This document shows, piece by piece, positions 17,045-25,234 of a DNA stretch of 41,371 nucleotides. Source of the DNA: UBA6136 sp044237765 (GTDB lineage: Bacteria > Pseudomonadota > Gammaproteobacteria > Methylococcales > Methylococcaceae); NCBI GenBank assembly GCA_044237765.1, contig JBIIEQ010000025.1, positions 1-41,371 on the forward strand, in the 5' to 3' direction. A program made the translations under genes and the position numbers. Position 1 is the stretch's first letter, and every line of letters starts with the position of its first letter. A model generated the notes under the pieces. It had not been told where the DNA came from. It worked only from the letters and a program-made list of their open reading frames with translations, and did not search any database.

Positions 17045-18219
17045 AGGGTATTTGCGTACTCGGTTCAACCGGCTCGATTGGCGTCAGTACCCTCGATGTC
17101 GCGGGTCGACATCCTGATCGATATAAAGTGGTCGCACTGACCGCCAACAACAATATCGACCGCCTGTTCGAGCAGTGCCAGCGATTCAACCCGCGCTTTG
17201 CGGTGATGATCGACGAGCAACCGGCCGCGGAACTGCGGCAACGACTGGCCGACGCCGGCGTCAAGACCGAGGTACTGTCTGGCGTTCAGGCGCTCGAGGA
17301 CGTGTGCGTGTTGCCCGAAGTCGACTCCGTGATGGCGGCCATCGTTGGCGCGGCCGGTTTGTTGCCGACCCTGGCCGCAGCGAAAGCGGGCAAAACCGTC
17401 CTGCTGGCCAACAAGGAAGCGCTGGTCATGTCCGGCCCCTTGTTCATGACGGCCGTCAGGGAATCCGGCGCCGATCTGCTGCCCATCGACAGCGAACATA
17501 ACGCCATCTTCCAGTGCATGCCGGCGAACTATCATGCAGGTCGGCCCGCGGCGGAAGTGCGCCGTATCCTGCTGACCGCTTCGGGCGGGCCCTTCCTGCG
17601 CAAAGGGTTGCATGAACTCCATGACGTCACCCCGGATGAAGCCGTAGCTCACCCCAACTGGGTCATGGGCCGCAAAATTTCGGTGGATTCCGCCACCATG
17701 ATGAACAAGGGCCTGGAACTGATCGAAGCCTGTCTGCTGTTCAACACGCCCCCGGAAAAAGTCGAAGTGGTCATTCATCCGCAAAGTGTCATCCATTCGA
17801 TGGTCGACTATGTGGACGGCACGGTGCTGGCCCAGATGGGCAACCCCGACATGCGAATTCCGATCGCTCACGCCATGGCCTGGCCGGACCGTTTCGACTC
17901 CGGCGCTGAACCGCTGGATTTGTTCTCGGTCAAAAGGCTCGATTTTGAAGCCCCTGATTTCGAGCGTTTCCCCTGTCTGCAACGCGCCTACGATGCAGTC
18001 CGCGCCGGAGAAACGATGCCTGCCATCCTGAATGCGGCGAACGAGATCGCGGTCGCCTCATTCCTGGACGGTCAGATAGGATTCACGGCCATCCCGGACG
18101 TCATCAGCCATTGCATGGACCAGATCAGCGTGAGTCGCGCCGACAGCATCGACGTGATCCTGGAAGCAGACCGCTCGGCCCGTGAGGTAGCTGAACGGTT
18201 CATTGCCCAGCTAAACTGA
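17041..18219 (+). CDS. dxr: 1-deoxy-D-xylulose 5-phosphate reductoisomerase
   Basis: Dxr (IspC) performs the first committed step of the MEP isoprenoid pathway. The 392-residue protein has the NADPH fold GSTGSIGVSTLDV (8-20), LANKEALVMSG, the metal site LLPIDSEHNAIFQC and LLTASGGPF, then PNWVMGRKISVDSATMMNKG. It is coupled to cdsA by ATGA. A repeat-derived insertion follows its stop. Confidence 0.98.
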   Translation: MKGICVLGSTGSIGVSTLDVAGRHPDRYKVVALTANNNIDRLFEQCQRFNPRFAVMIDEQPAAELRQRLADAGVKTEVLSGVQALEDVCVLPEVDSVMAAIVGAAGLLPTLAAAKAGKTVLLANKEALVMSGPLFMTAVRESGADLLPIDSEHNAIFQCMPANYHAGRPAAEVRRILLTASGGPFLRKGLHELHDVTPDEAVAHPNWVMGRKISVDSATMMNKGLELIEACLLFNTPPEKVEVVIHPQSVIHSMVDYVDGTVLAQMGNPDMRIPIAHAMAWPDRFDSGAEPLDLFSVKRLDFEAPDFERFPCLQRAYDAVRAGETMPAILNAANEIAVASFLDGQIGFTAIPDVISHCMDQISVSRADSIDVILEADRSAREVAERFIAQLN

Positions 18220-18234
18220 CCCTTAGGCGAATAC

Positions 18235-18411
18235 TCTGAAGAAAACCTCTAAAAATTATCCATGCCCTTCGGCTGCGCTCAGGAGAGCCTTCGACAAGTG
18301 TCCCCCTGAGCTCCGCCGAAGGGCTCAGCAAGAACGGATGATTTTCTGTTTTATATAAAGCACCGCTCGCACTGAGCTTGTCGAAGTACAATTTTAGAGG
18401 TCTTCTGAAGA
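18235..18411. mobile_element. MITE-like 161-bp insertion with inverted ends and putative 8-bp target duplication
   Basis: TCTGAAGA occurs as a direct repeat at 18235-18242 and 18404-18411. Immediately inside, AAACCTCTAAAAATT (18243-18257) is inverted as AATTTTAGAGGTCT (18390-18403), with small differences. The interior holds CCTTCGGCTGCGCTCAGG (18266-18283) inverted as CCTGAGCTCCGCCGAAGG (18305-18322), and CTTCGACAAG (18289-18298) inverted as CTTGTCGAAG (18377-18386). These interior words belong to the CTTCGACAAGCTCAG-type dispersed repeat seen in many bacterial genomes. No coding capacity. The mobile-element reading is inferred from end structure; other copies are needed to confirm it. Confidence 0.5.
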
Positions 18412-18417
18412 TTTCAA

Positions 18418-18445
18418 TTCGACCAGCCGCCCCAGGCGGGTCGAA
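18418..18445. repeat. Hairpin upstream of rseP
   Basis: TTCGAC plus CCGCC pair with GGCGG plus GTCGAA, with a three-base bulge and a CCA loop. No U-tract follows on either strand, so it is not a clear terminator. It could be a processing or regulatory structure in the dxr-rseP interval. Confidence 0.45.
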
Positions 18446-18577
18446 TGGCTGTTTGCAAAGCTTGAATACGGGGTGAATGATCGATACATCCCTACTCTGC
18501 CCGGAGATGTGTTGAAGTGCGTGCGCAGATCGTTTCCAGGATTCTCTTGTACTGACTGATGGAGTGAACCACCACCG

Positions 18578-19942
18578 ATGTCCTCCCTACCCCATACGCT
18601 GTTCTTTTTCCTCATCGCACTGGTCATCCTGATCGCCGTGCATGAGTACGGTCATTTCTGGGTGGCCCGCAAGCTTGGGGTCAAGGTACTCAGATTTTCA
18701 CTGGGATTCGGCAAGGTGATCTGGCGCCACCAAAAGTCCCCCAATGACACCGAATTCACCCTCTCCGCGCTTCCCTTGGGGGGCTACGTCAAAATGGTCG
18801 ACGAACGCGAGCGCAAAGTCGCTTCGGAAGACCTGCCCTTCGCCTTCAACCGACAACCGGTCAGCCATCGCGCCGCGATCGTGCTCGCCGGCCCGATTTT
18901 CAATTTCTTCCTGGCCATCCTGATCTACTGGATGGCGTACCTGTGGGGCGAAACCGGCACGCGACCAGTACTCGGTGAAATCAAGACGGGAACGCTGGCC
19001 GCACAGGCAGGTTTGAGACAGGGCGACGAAATACGGATCGTCGGCGGCGAAGCAACACCGACCTGGGCTCAGGCCATCAGCCAGGTGATGGATCTGTCCC
19101 TGGATGAAGAACCCATCCCCATGACGGTCGCCGCGGCGGACGGCACCGAGCGTGAACTCACCCTGATCGTTCCGGCTGAAGACACCCAGAAGCCCGACGA
19201 GCTTTTCAAGAAACTGGGCCTGACCCCATGGGAACCGGAGCTGGAGCCTCGGGTGGAACGGGTCGAACCGGGCAGTGCTGCGGCCACAGCCGGATTGATG
19301 GCCGGTGACACGGTATTGAGTGCTGACGGCAACGCCATCCGGCACTGGAAACAATGGGTCGACTATGTCCGCAGCCGCCCGGAGCAGGCCATCAAGGCCG
19401 TGATCGATCGCGATGGCGTTCGCATCAACCTTGAAATTACCCCGCAAGCCGATACTTCAACCGGCGAAAAAATCGGTCGGATCGGCGCCGCCGTGAAAGT
19501 ACCGGAAAACCTGCTCGAGTCGATGACCGTCGAATATCGCCTGGGCTTTTTTCCGGCATTGATCGCCGCGGTGAAAAAAACCGAGATGATCTCGATGGCG
19601 ACGCTGAAGATGGCTGGACGCATGCTCGTCGGCAGGGCCGGCGTGGAAAATCTCAGCGGCCCCATCAGCATCGCCCAATATGCGGGCAAGTCGGCCAGTT
19701 ATGGCATGAACGCTTTCATGCAGTTCCTGGCAATGGTCAGCATCAGCCTGGGCGTCCTTAATCTTTTGCCCATTCCCATGCTGGACGGCGGGCATCTGAT
19801 GTTTTATCTGGTGGAAGCCATCAAGGGCAGTCCTCTGTCCGAAGACATCCAGATGCGTTTCCAGCAGATAGGCATGTTTCTGCTTCTCAGCCTGATGGTG
19901 CTGGGTTTTTACCTCGACATTGGGCGTCTTTTTGCCTCTTAA
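18578..19942 (+). CDS. rseP: RIP metalloprotease RseP (site-2 protease)
   Basis: RseP cleaves anti-sigma factor RseA within the membrane in the sigma-E envelope stress response. The 454-residue protein has the zinc motif HEYGH (22-26) in the first transmembrane helix, two periplasmic PDZ domains (about 115-200 and 215-300) and the third zinc ligand region NLLPIPMLDGGH near residue 400, then a final membrane helix. Length fits gammaproteobacterial RseP. It is 358 bases from dxr because of the inserted repeat. The usual bamA neighbour downstream is replaced by dsbC. Confidence 0.97.
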   Translation: MSSLPHTLFFFLIALVILIAVHEYGHFWVARKLGVKVLRFSLGFGKVIWRHQKSPNDTEFTLSALPLGGYVKMVDERERKVASEDLPFAFNRQPVSHRAAIVLAGPIFNFFLAILIYWMAYLWGETGTRPVLGEIKTGTLAAQAGLRQGDEIRIVGGEATPTWAQAISQVMDLSLDEEPIPMTVAAADGTERELTLIVPAEDTQKPDELFKKLGLTPWEPELEPRVERVEPGSAAATAGLMAGDTVLSADGNAIRHWKQWVDYVRSRPEQAIKAVIDRDGVRINLEITPQADTSTGEKIGRIGAAVKVPENLLESMTVEYRLGFFPALIAAVKKTEMISMATLKMAGRMLVGRAGVENLSGPISIAQYAGKSASYGMNAFMQFLAMVSISLGVLNLLPIPMLDGGHLMFYLVEAIKGSPLSEDIQMRFQQIGMFLLLSLMVLGFYLDIGRLFAS

Positions 19943-19958
19943 CTTTCAAGGGTTCTTC

Positions 19959-20720
19959 ATGAAAACACTCCTTCGCACCGCGATCGCGGCCTTTGCACTC
20001 CTGAGCACCGCGGCCCAGGCCGACTCCAAGGCGGTAGAAGCCGCCCTGAAGACCGCCTTGCCGACCATCAAGCCCGACGCCATTACCGAATCGCCCATCA
20101 AGGGCGTTTACGAAGTCGTGGTCGGTGCGCGTCTTTTCTATGTGTCCGAAGATGGTCGCTATCTGATGCAGGGCTCCATGGTCGACCTGAAGAGTCGTGA
20201 AGACCTGACCGAAAAGAAACTGGGTGCCGCCCGTCTTGGCGCACTGCAGAAACTGGGCACCGACAACATGATTGTCTTCAAGCCGAAGATTTTCAAACAC
20301 CTGGTTTACATCTTCACCGATATTGATTGTGGCTACTGCCGCAAGCTGCATTCGGAAATCGACCAGTACCTGAAGGAAGGCATTGAGGTGCGCTACCTGT
20401 TCTTCCCGCGCGCCGGCAAGGATTCCGAGTCCTATTTCAAGGCTGAAACCGTCTGGTGTGCCAAGGATCGCAACGCCGCCCTCACCAAGGCAAAGAGCGG
20501 CGAAAATCTGGCTAAAATGGAATGCCCCAACCCGATCGACCAGCACATGGAACTGGCCTCAGCAATGGGCGCCAATGGCACGCCCATGATCGTGACCGAG
20601 AAAGGTACCATCCTGCCCGGCTATGTCCCGGCTGCACAGCTGACCAAGATGCTGGAAGAAAAGACCGATGCCGTGCCTGAAGGCATTGCAGACAAGGCCG
20701 ACAAGGTGGAACCCAAGTAA
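19959..20720 (+). CDS. dsbC: Periplasmic thiol:disulfide interchange protein DsbC
   Basis: DsbC isomerises wrong disulfides in the periplasm. The 253-residue precursor starts at ATG 19959 with a Sec signal peptide (cut after about residue 21, AQA-DS). An N-terminal dimerisation domain (about 22-80) is followed by a thioredoxin-like domain with the active site CGYC (124-127), a second cysteine pair in the C-terminal half (TVWCAK and KMECPN) and the cis-proline loop NGTPMIV. A long upstream extension in the same frame would lie inside rseP and is rejected. It starts 16 bases after rseP, so the two are probably co-transcribed. Confidence 0.95.
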   Translation: MKTLLRTAIAAFALLSTAAQADSKAVEAALKTALPTIKPDAITESPIKGVYEVVVGARLFYVSEDGRYLMQGSMVDLKSREDLTEKKLGAARLGALQKLGTDNMIVFKPKIFKHLVYIFTDIDCGYCRKLHSEIDQYLKEGIEVRYLFFPRAGKDSESYFKAETVWCAKDRNAALTKAKSGENLAKMECPNPIDQHMELASAMGANGTPMIVTEKGTILPGYVPAAQLTKMLEEKTDAVPEGIADKADKVEPK

Positions 20721-20736
20721 ACCGTTCCCGCTCCCT

Positions 20737-20757
20737 GCCCTGATTTCAATTCAGGGC
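20737..20757. terminator. Hairpin after dsbC
   Basis: GCCCTGA and TCAGGGC form a 7-bp stem with a 7-base loop, 16 bases after the dsbC stop. It lacks a U-tract, so termination is possible but not certain. Confidence 0.45.
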
Positions 20758-20774
20758 GACTCGATAGCTTATTG

Positions 20775-20808
20775 CTGAGCCGTCTCCCGAAATAGGGAAA
20801 CGGCTCAG
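20775..20808. terminator. Long hairpin between convergent dsbC and mutS
   Basis: CTGAGCCGTCTCCC pairs with GGGAAACGGCTCAG (14 positions, one mismatch) around a short loop. Lying between two converging genes, it could act in both directions, although neither side has a clean U-tract. Confidence 0.5.
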
Positions 20809-20853
20809 ACTCCATCCATACCGCCTCCCCCTCTTTTTCCTTTGTTTGGGTTT

Positions 20854-23424
20854 TCAACCCGATAAAGACTTGAGCTGAAACAGAAAATCCAGTGCCTGCC
20901 GAGGGGTGATGGCATCCGGATCGATGGATTCCAACAGCTTCAGAGCCGGACTGACCGGGGTCATCTCGAATAAATCCAGCTGCCGGGCATGTTGACGGGC
21001 GGGGCTGTCCGCGACCGCCTGACGTTCCAGCAGCATCAGCTTTTCCCGTGCGCGTTTGACCACCTTCGGCGGAACGCCGGCCAGCGCCGCCACCTGCAGG
21101 CCATAGCTTTGATTGGCCGGCCCTTCCTTGACCGCATGCAGAAAGACCACGCCGTCGCGGTGTTCGGCCGCGTCCAGATGGACATTGGCCACGCCCGCAC
21201 ACTCCTCCGGCAAGGTGATCAACTCAAAGTAGTGCGTCGCAAACAGGGTGAGCGCCTGAATCTCCTTCGCCAGATGTTCCGCCGCCGCCCAAGCCAGTGA
21301 CAGTCCATCGAATGTGCTGGTGCCGCGGCCAATCTCATCCATCAACACCAGGCTATGCGGTGTGGCGTGATGCAAGATATGGGCGGTTTCGGTCATTTCC
21401 ACCATGAAGGTCGAACGGCCGCTGGCCAGATCATCCGAGGCACCGATACGGGTGAAAATGCGATCGATCGGCCCGATGACGGCACGCTCGGCCGGCACAA
21501 AACTGCCGATATGCGCCAATAGCACGATCACCGCCGACTGCCGCATGAAGGTGGACTTGCCACCCATGTTGGGCCCGGTAATGATCAACATGCGACGATC
21601 CGGTGTCAGTTCCAGATCGTTGGGCACAAACGGGGTGTCCAGGACACTCTCCACCACCGGATGCCGGCCGGCCGTAATGCGGATGCCAACCTCGTCGGTC
21701 AATTTAGGCCGCACCAGTGTCATCGCCTCGGCCCGCTCAGCCAAGTTCGCCAGCACGTCCAGCTCGGCCAGTCCTTGCGCCAGGGATTGCAGCACCTCAA
21801 GCTGCCCGCCCAATAGCTCCAGCAGTTCCTCATACAGGGCCTTCTCGAACGCCAGTGATCGCTCACGGGCGCCCAAGACCTTGTCCTCGAAGCTCTTCAA
21901 CTCCGGCGTGATGTAGCGCTCGACACCCTTGAGCGTTTGCCGGCGGACATATTCAACCGGCACCTTATCGGCCTGCGTACGGGATAACTCCAGATAGAAG
22001 CCCTGCACGCGGTTATAGCCCACCTTCAGCGTGGCAATGCCAGTCCGCTCGCGCTCGCGCTGCTCGAGATCGATGAGGAACTGCTCGTGGTTCTGGCTGA
22101 GATGGCGAAGCTCGTCGAGTTCAACGTGATAGCCCTCGGCGAAAACGCCACCATCGCGAATAAGCATGGGCGGGTTATCGATGATCGCTCTCTGCAGCAG
22201 ATCGGCCAAATCAGGTTGCGGCTGCAGGGCCAAGGACAACCGCTGCAATAGCGGTGCCTCCAGTGTCCCGACCAGACCATTCAGGGCGGGAAGTGTAGCG
22301 AGGGATAAACGCAGGGTAGTGAGATCGCGGGGACGCGCTGTTTTCAGCGCAACACGCGAGACAATGCGTTCGACATCCCCTACTGAGCGGAGGCATTCGC
22401 GAATCTCGCGGAACAGACCGTCATCCAGCAGCAGGGCAATGGCGTCATGGCGGCCATTCAGTTCGCCTTGATTCCGGAGCGGCCGATGCAGCCAACGGCG
22501 GAGCAGACGCCCGCCCATAGCGGTCACGGTCCGGTCGAGAATGCCAAATAGCGTGAAATCGACACGTCCCGATGGATGGAAATCCAGTTCCAGATTTCGT
22601 CGACTGGCGGCATCGAGGGCAATGACATCTTCGTGACGCTCCAGCCGAATACCCTGGATATGCGGCAGGGCCGACTGCTGGGTGTCTTTCACATATTGCA
22701 GAAGTGCACCCGCCGCGGCAATGGCGGCGGGCAGCGTGTCGCAGCCGAACGCGGCCAGGTCGTGCACGGCAAAGTGACGCAACAACAGGTGCCGAGCACT
22801 CTCCACATCAAAATGCCAGACGGGACGCCTCGTGATGCCACGCCGCTGGGTCATCCCAGCCGGCACGGGCCAATCTTCACTCACCAGCAATTCAGACGGG
22901 TCGAGCCGTTCCAACTCACCCAGCAAGGCTTCAATGGTATCGAGCTGCTGCACCGTAAACCGACCGCCGGCCAAATCCAGAGCGGCCAGCCCCATGGAAC
23001 CACCAACAGGGGCCACGGCCACCAGCAGATTGTCGCGTCGATCCTCCAGCAGCGCCTCTTCCGTGACCGTACCCGGAGTCACAATACGAACAACGCGTCG
23101 CTCGACCAGCCCCTTGGATGCCGCCGGATCACCGATCTGTTCGCAGATCGCAATGGATTCACCCAGCTTGACCAGACGAGCCAGATAACCTTCCGCCGCA
23201 TGATAAGGCAAGCCTGCCATGGGAATCGGGGCGCCAGCCGACTCGCCACGTGCGGTGAGCGTCAGATCCAATAAAGAGGCCGCCTTGCGAGCATCGTCAT
23301 AAAAAAGCTCGTAAAAATCGCCCATGCGGAAGAAAACAAGGCGGTCAGGGTGCTCAGACTTGATGCGCAAGTACTGCTGCATCAACGGGGTATGTTGCGA
23401 CTGGCCAGTAGTTTTGGCAGACAT
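20854..23424 (-). CDS. mutS: DNA mismatch repair protein MutS
   Basis: MutS recognises mismatches and small loops and recruits MutL. The 856-residue protein has the mismatch-reading Phe-x-Glu motif (Phe37-Tyr-Glu39 in MGDFYELF), connector, lever and clamp regions, and the ATPase domain with Walker A GPNMGGKSTFMRQSA near residue 615, Walker B LVLMDEIGRGTSTFDG and FATHYFEL. The C-terminal end FLFQLKSL is family-like. Length is normal. It converges on dsbC. No strong promoter was identified in the 180 bases upstream. Confidence 0.98.
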   Translation of the reverse strand: MSAKTTGQSQHTPLMQQYLRIKSEHPDRLVFFRMGDFYELFYDDARKAASLLDLTLTARGESAGAPIPMAGLPYHAAEGYLARLVKLGESIAICEQIGDPAASKGLVERRVVRIVTPGTVTEEALLEDRRDNLLVAVAPVGGSMGLAALDLAGGRFTVQQLDTIEALLGELERLDPSELLVSEDWPVPAGMTQRRGITRRPVWHFDVESARHLLLRHFAVHDLAAFGCDTLPAAIAAAGALLQYVKDTQQSALPHIQGIRLERHEDVIALDAASRRNLELDFHPSGRVDFTLFGILDRTVTAMGGRLLRRWLHRPLRNQGELNGRHDAIALLLDDGLFREIRECLRSVGDVERIVSRVALKTARPRDLTTLRLSLATLPALNGLVGTLEAPLLQRLSLALQPQPDLADLLQRAIIDNPPMLIRDGGVFAEGYHVELDELRHLSQNHEQFLIDLEQRERERTGIATLKVGYNRVQGFYLELSRTQADKVPVEYVRRQTLKGVERYITPELKSFEDKVLGARERSLAFEKALYEELLELLGGQLEVLQSLAQGLAELDVLANLAERAEAMTLVRPKLTDEVGIRITAGRHPVVESVLDTPFVPNDLELTPDRRMLIITGPNMGGKSTFMRQSAVIVLLAHIGSFVPAERAVIGPIDRIFTRIGASDDLASGRSTFMVEMTETAHILHHATPHSLVLMDEIGRGTSTFDGLSLAWAAAEHLAKEIQALTLFATHYFELITLPEECAGVANVHLDAAEHRDGVVFLHAVKEGPANQSYGLQVAALAGVPPKVVKRAREKLMLLERQAVADSPARQHARQLDLFEMTPVSPALKLLESIDPDAITPRQALDFLFQLKSLSG

Positions 23425-23578
23425 AGCGGGGTGTTGCGTAAAGTAGCGGTCAGGCTGGAATTTTCTACGGGTTACTGACGGAGCTGGATCAACCTCGCGG
23501 GGATCCAGACTTTATCGGATTAATCTTGTATCGAGTTAGCCATGAAAAAGCATCAGCAAACCCGAACCAGAGTTTACA

Positions 23579-23600
23579 GGGCGGCTAACCATGGCCGCCC
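23579..23600 (-). terminator. Hairpin after the lipoprotein gene
   Basis: GGGCGGC and GCCGCCC form a 7-bp GC stem with an 8-base loop, directly after the minus-strand lipoprotein stop. There is no U-tract, so it may stabilise a 3' end rather than terminate by itself. Confidence 0.4.
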
Positions 23601-23606
23601 GGAATA

Positions 23607-24212
23607 TCAAATCAAGCCTTCCCCACCCAGCATCACAGGACCGGGTGGCGCCCATTGCAGATCGATCACGCTGTTTCCATTGAGCCGAACCTTCTGCATG
23701 ACCGAGCCATCCTCTTCCTGGGCATCATTGATGCCATACATGAAGTCATAGTAATCGTGGTCGCGTCCCAGCCAGCGGGTTTTGGCAACCACCAGGAATT
23801 CGCCGTCGGCTGCATTGGGAAAGGAGAAATTGCCATCTTCATCGCAGCGCATGGTGCGGGTGGCCGCATAAAACGCTTCCGCTCCGACGAATTTGATCTC
23901 GGACTCGCGACTGTCCATGCGGTAAGCAGCGTTGAGGGTGCCGTATTTACCGGTATCCAGCTCATAGAATTGCCGCGCCCATTCGCGGGCGTAGTCGGTG
24001 AGAGGCAACAAACTGACCACCTGTCCTGCACAACTGACCAAGGTACCATTGGGCATCGCCGCCATCACCCGGCCGCTAAGCTGGTTATTACCTGGAGCGA
24101 GCATGGCGCGGGCTTTGCCGGCATCAAACGGTGTACCAATGCGGACTGACCGTTGCGTAGCACACGCGGTCAGCACCAGGACGGCGAGAAGGACGAAGGC
24201 CGATGTTTTCAT
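23607..24212 (-). CDS. Putative lipoprotein of unknown function
   Basis: The 201-residue product begins with a lipoprotein signal (MKTSAFVLLAVLVLTAC) with the lipobox LTAC, so Cys17 would be the lipidated residue and the protein would be anchored in a membrane facing the periplasm. The rest is soluble. A central segment around CDEDGNFSFPNAADGEFLVVAKTRW resembles carboxypeptidase-regulatory-like beta-sandwich repeats (CDxxGxFxF...), but I cannot assign a family. It is the first intact gene of the accessory half and is oriented with the DUF2076 remnant upstream. Confidence 0.8.
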   Translation of the reverse strand: MKTSAFVLLAVLVLTACATQRSVRIGTPFDAGKARAMLAPGNNQLSGRVMAAMPNGTLVSCAGQVVSLLPLTDYAREWARQFYELDTGKYGTLNAAYRMDSRESEIKFVGAEAFYAATRTMRCDEDGNFSFPNAADGEFLVVAKTRWLGRDHDYYDFMYGINDAQEEDGSVMQKVRLNGNSVIDLQWAPPGPVMLGGEGLI

Positions 24213-24245
24213 GGTGTCAATATCCCGAATTTTTCGGTGTAGTGT

Positions 24246-24293
24246 AATGCCGAAGTAATGGCAGCGGAGCAGGGATTCCGCTCCTTCGGCATT
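24246..24293. repeat. Long hairpin between the lipoprotein gene and a small ORF
   Basis: AATGCCGAAG (24246-24255) is perfectly inverted as CTTCGGCATT (24284-24293), with an inner AGCGGA/TCCGCT pair. There is no U-tract. It lies 33 bases upstream of the lipoprotein start and could act as a processing or partial termination site on the minus strand. Confidence 0.45.
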
Positions 24294-24484
24294 CAGCCCG
24301 GATGTTGCGTGTGCAGATCCGTAGCAAGTCGGCCCCGAAATCCAGGCATTCCGTTGTACTGCATGCGGGCCCGTCGGGTGGCCGTGGGACGAGAGCCTTC
24401 GTTACACTTCAGGACGCCGTCATCCGGGAACATCCAGACCCGTCCCGAAGGACACTCCAGCCAAACGATGGTCGCAGAATTCAT
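24293..24484 (-). CDS. Small hypothetical protein coupled to the DUF2076 remnant
   Basis: A 63-residue frame whose ATG overlaps the TGA of the upstream DUF2076 frame (ATGA). The sequence has two cysteines and the segment CPSGRVWMFPDDGVLKC, which looks like a small folded unit rather than random translation, followed by a basic stretch. No family is recognised. The coupling suggests it was once translated with its upstream neighbour, which is now broken, so it may also be decaying. Confidence 0.4.
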   Translation of the reverse strand: MNSATIVWLECPSGRVWMFPDDGVLKCNEGSRPTATRRARMQYNGMPGFRGRLATDLHTQHPG

Positions 24485-25121
24485 CTGGACAGGGACCAGT
24501 CCTCTTCGTAGGTTGACGGTGTGTTTTCGCCATAACTCGCCAACGCATTGTCTGGATGCCCATGGCCGTCATCACCATAGTACTGATTGATGGTGACATT
24601 CTCCGGTGCGTCGTGACCTGTTTGAAAGGCGGCACCGAAGAGCCGGGGCCGTAACCATGGTGTCCCATCAGACTTTCCATGCCGTGAAACAGAAACGCTC
24701 CACCGGCGACACCGGCAGCCGTGGCGGCCGCTGATCCCAGAAAGCTGCCGAAGGGACTCTGTCCTGTGGGTACTCCCATGGGCGCATAGCCAGGAGAAAC
24801 CGGTGAGACGGGCGGCGAATAATGACTCTGGGTTGCAGATGTCGCCCAAGGATCACGACTCAAAAATCCAGATCGGGATGCGGATGTTTGCTGACTGTTG
24901 GCTCGATCCAGCTGTTGCTGGAGGGTACGGATCTGGGACTGTGCGGATCGCAAGACCTGATCCTGAAGCAACGCTTTTTGCACCAGCCAATACAGCGCAT
25001 CCGGTTGCGATAAGGCGGCCTCGCGGATAAACCGATCCGCTTAGGGATCTTTGATGACGCCCCGAATCTGGGTCAGCTGACCCAGGAACTCTCCTTATAG
25101 TTGGCTTTCTTCGGTATTCAT
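24481..25121 (-). pseudogene. Broken DUF2076 family gene
   Basis: From ATG 25121 the frame reads MNTEESQL, then TAA at 25097-25095, continues in the same frame through GQLTQIRGVIKDP to a second TAA at 25043-25041, then ADRFIREAALSQPDALYWLVQKALLQDQ. This is the DUF2076 N-terminal pattern, in which the stops replace sense codons. After a glycine-rich membrane-like segment (FLGSAAATAAGVAGGAFLF), the family ending VTINQYYGDDGHG continues only in another frame, so a frameshift lies near 24640-24665. Two stops plus a frameshift make it a pseudogene. The function of DUF2076 proteins is unknown. Confidence 0.85.
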
Positions 25122-25187
25122 GAATCTGTGCTGGGGTGGTTCAGTCAGCGCGTCCGGCTTTTGTCGGCTGATCGCTGTGGTTCAGAT

Positions 25188-25209
25188 AAGGGCGGGAATT
25201 CCCGCCCTT
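25188..25209 (-). terminator. 22-bp perfect palindrome after smbP
   Basis: AAGGGCGGGAATTCCCGCCCTT is a perfect inverted repeat centred on an EcoRI site, 25 bases after the smbP stop. As RNA it folds into a stable stem with short U runs, so it is a likely terminator for smbP and could also act from the other strand. Confidence 0.6.
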
Positions 25210-25234
25210 GGAGTCGACTGGCTCGGATTCCGGA

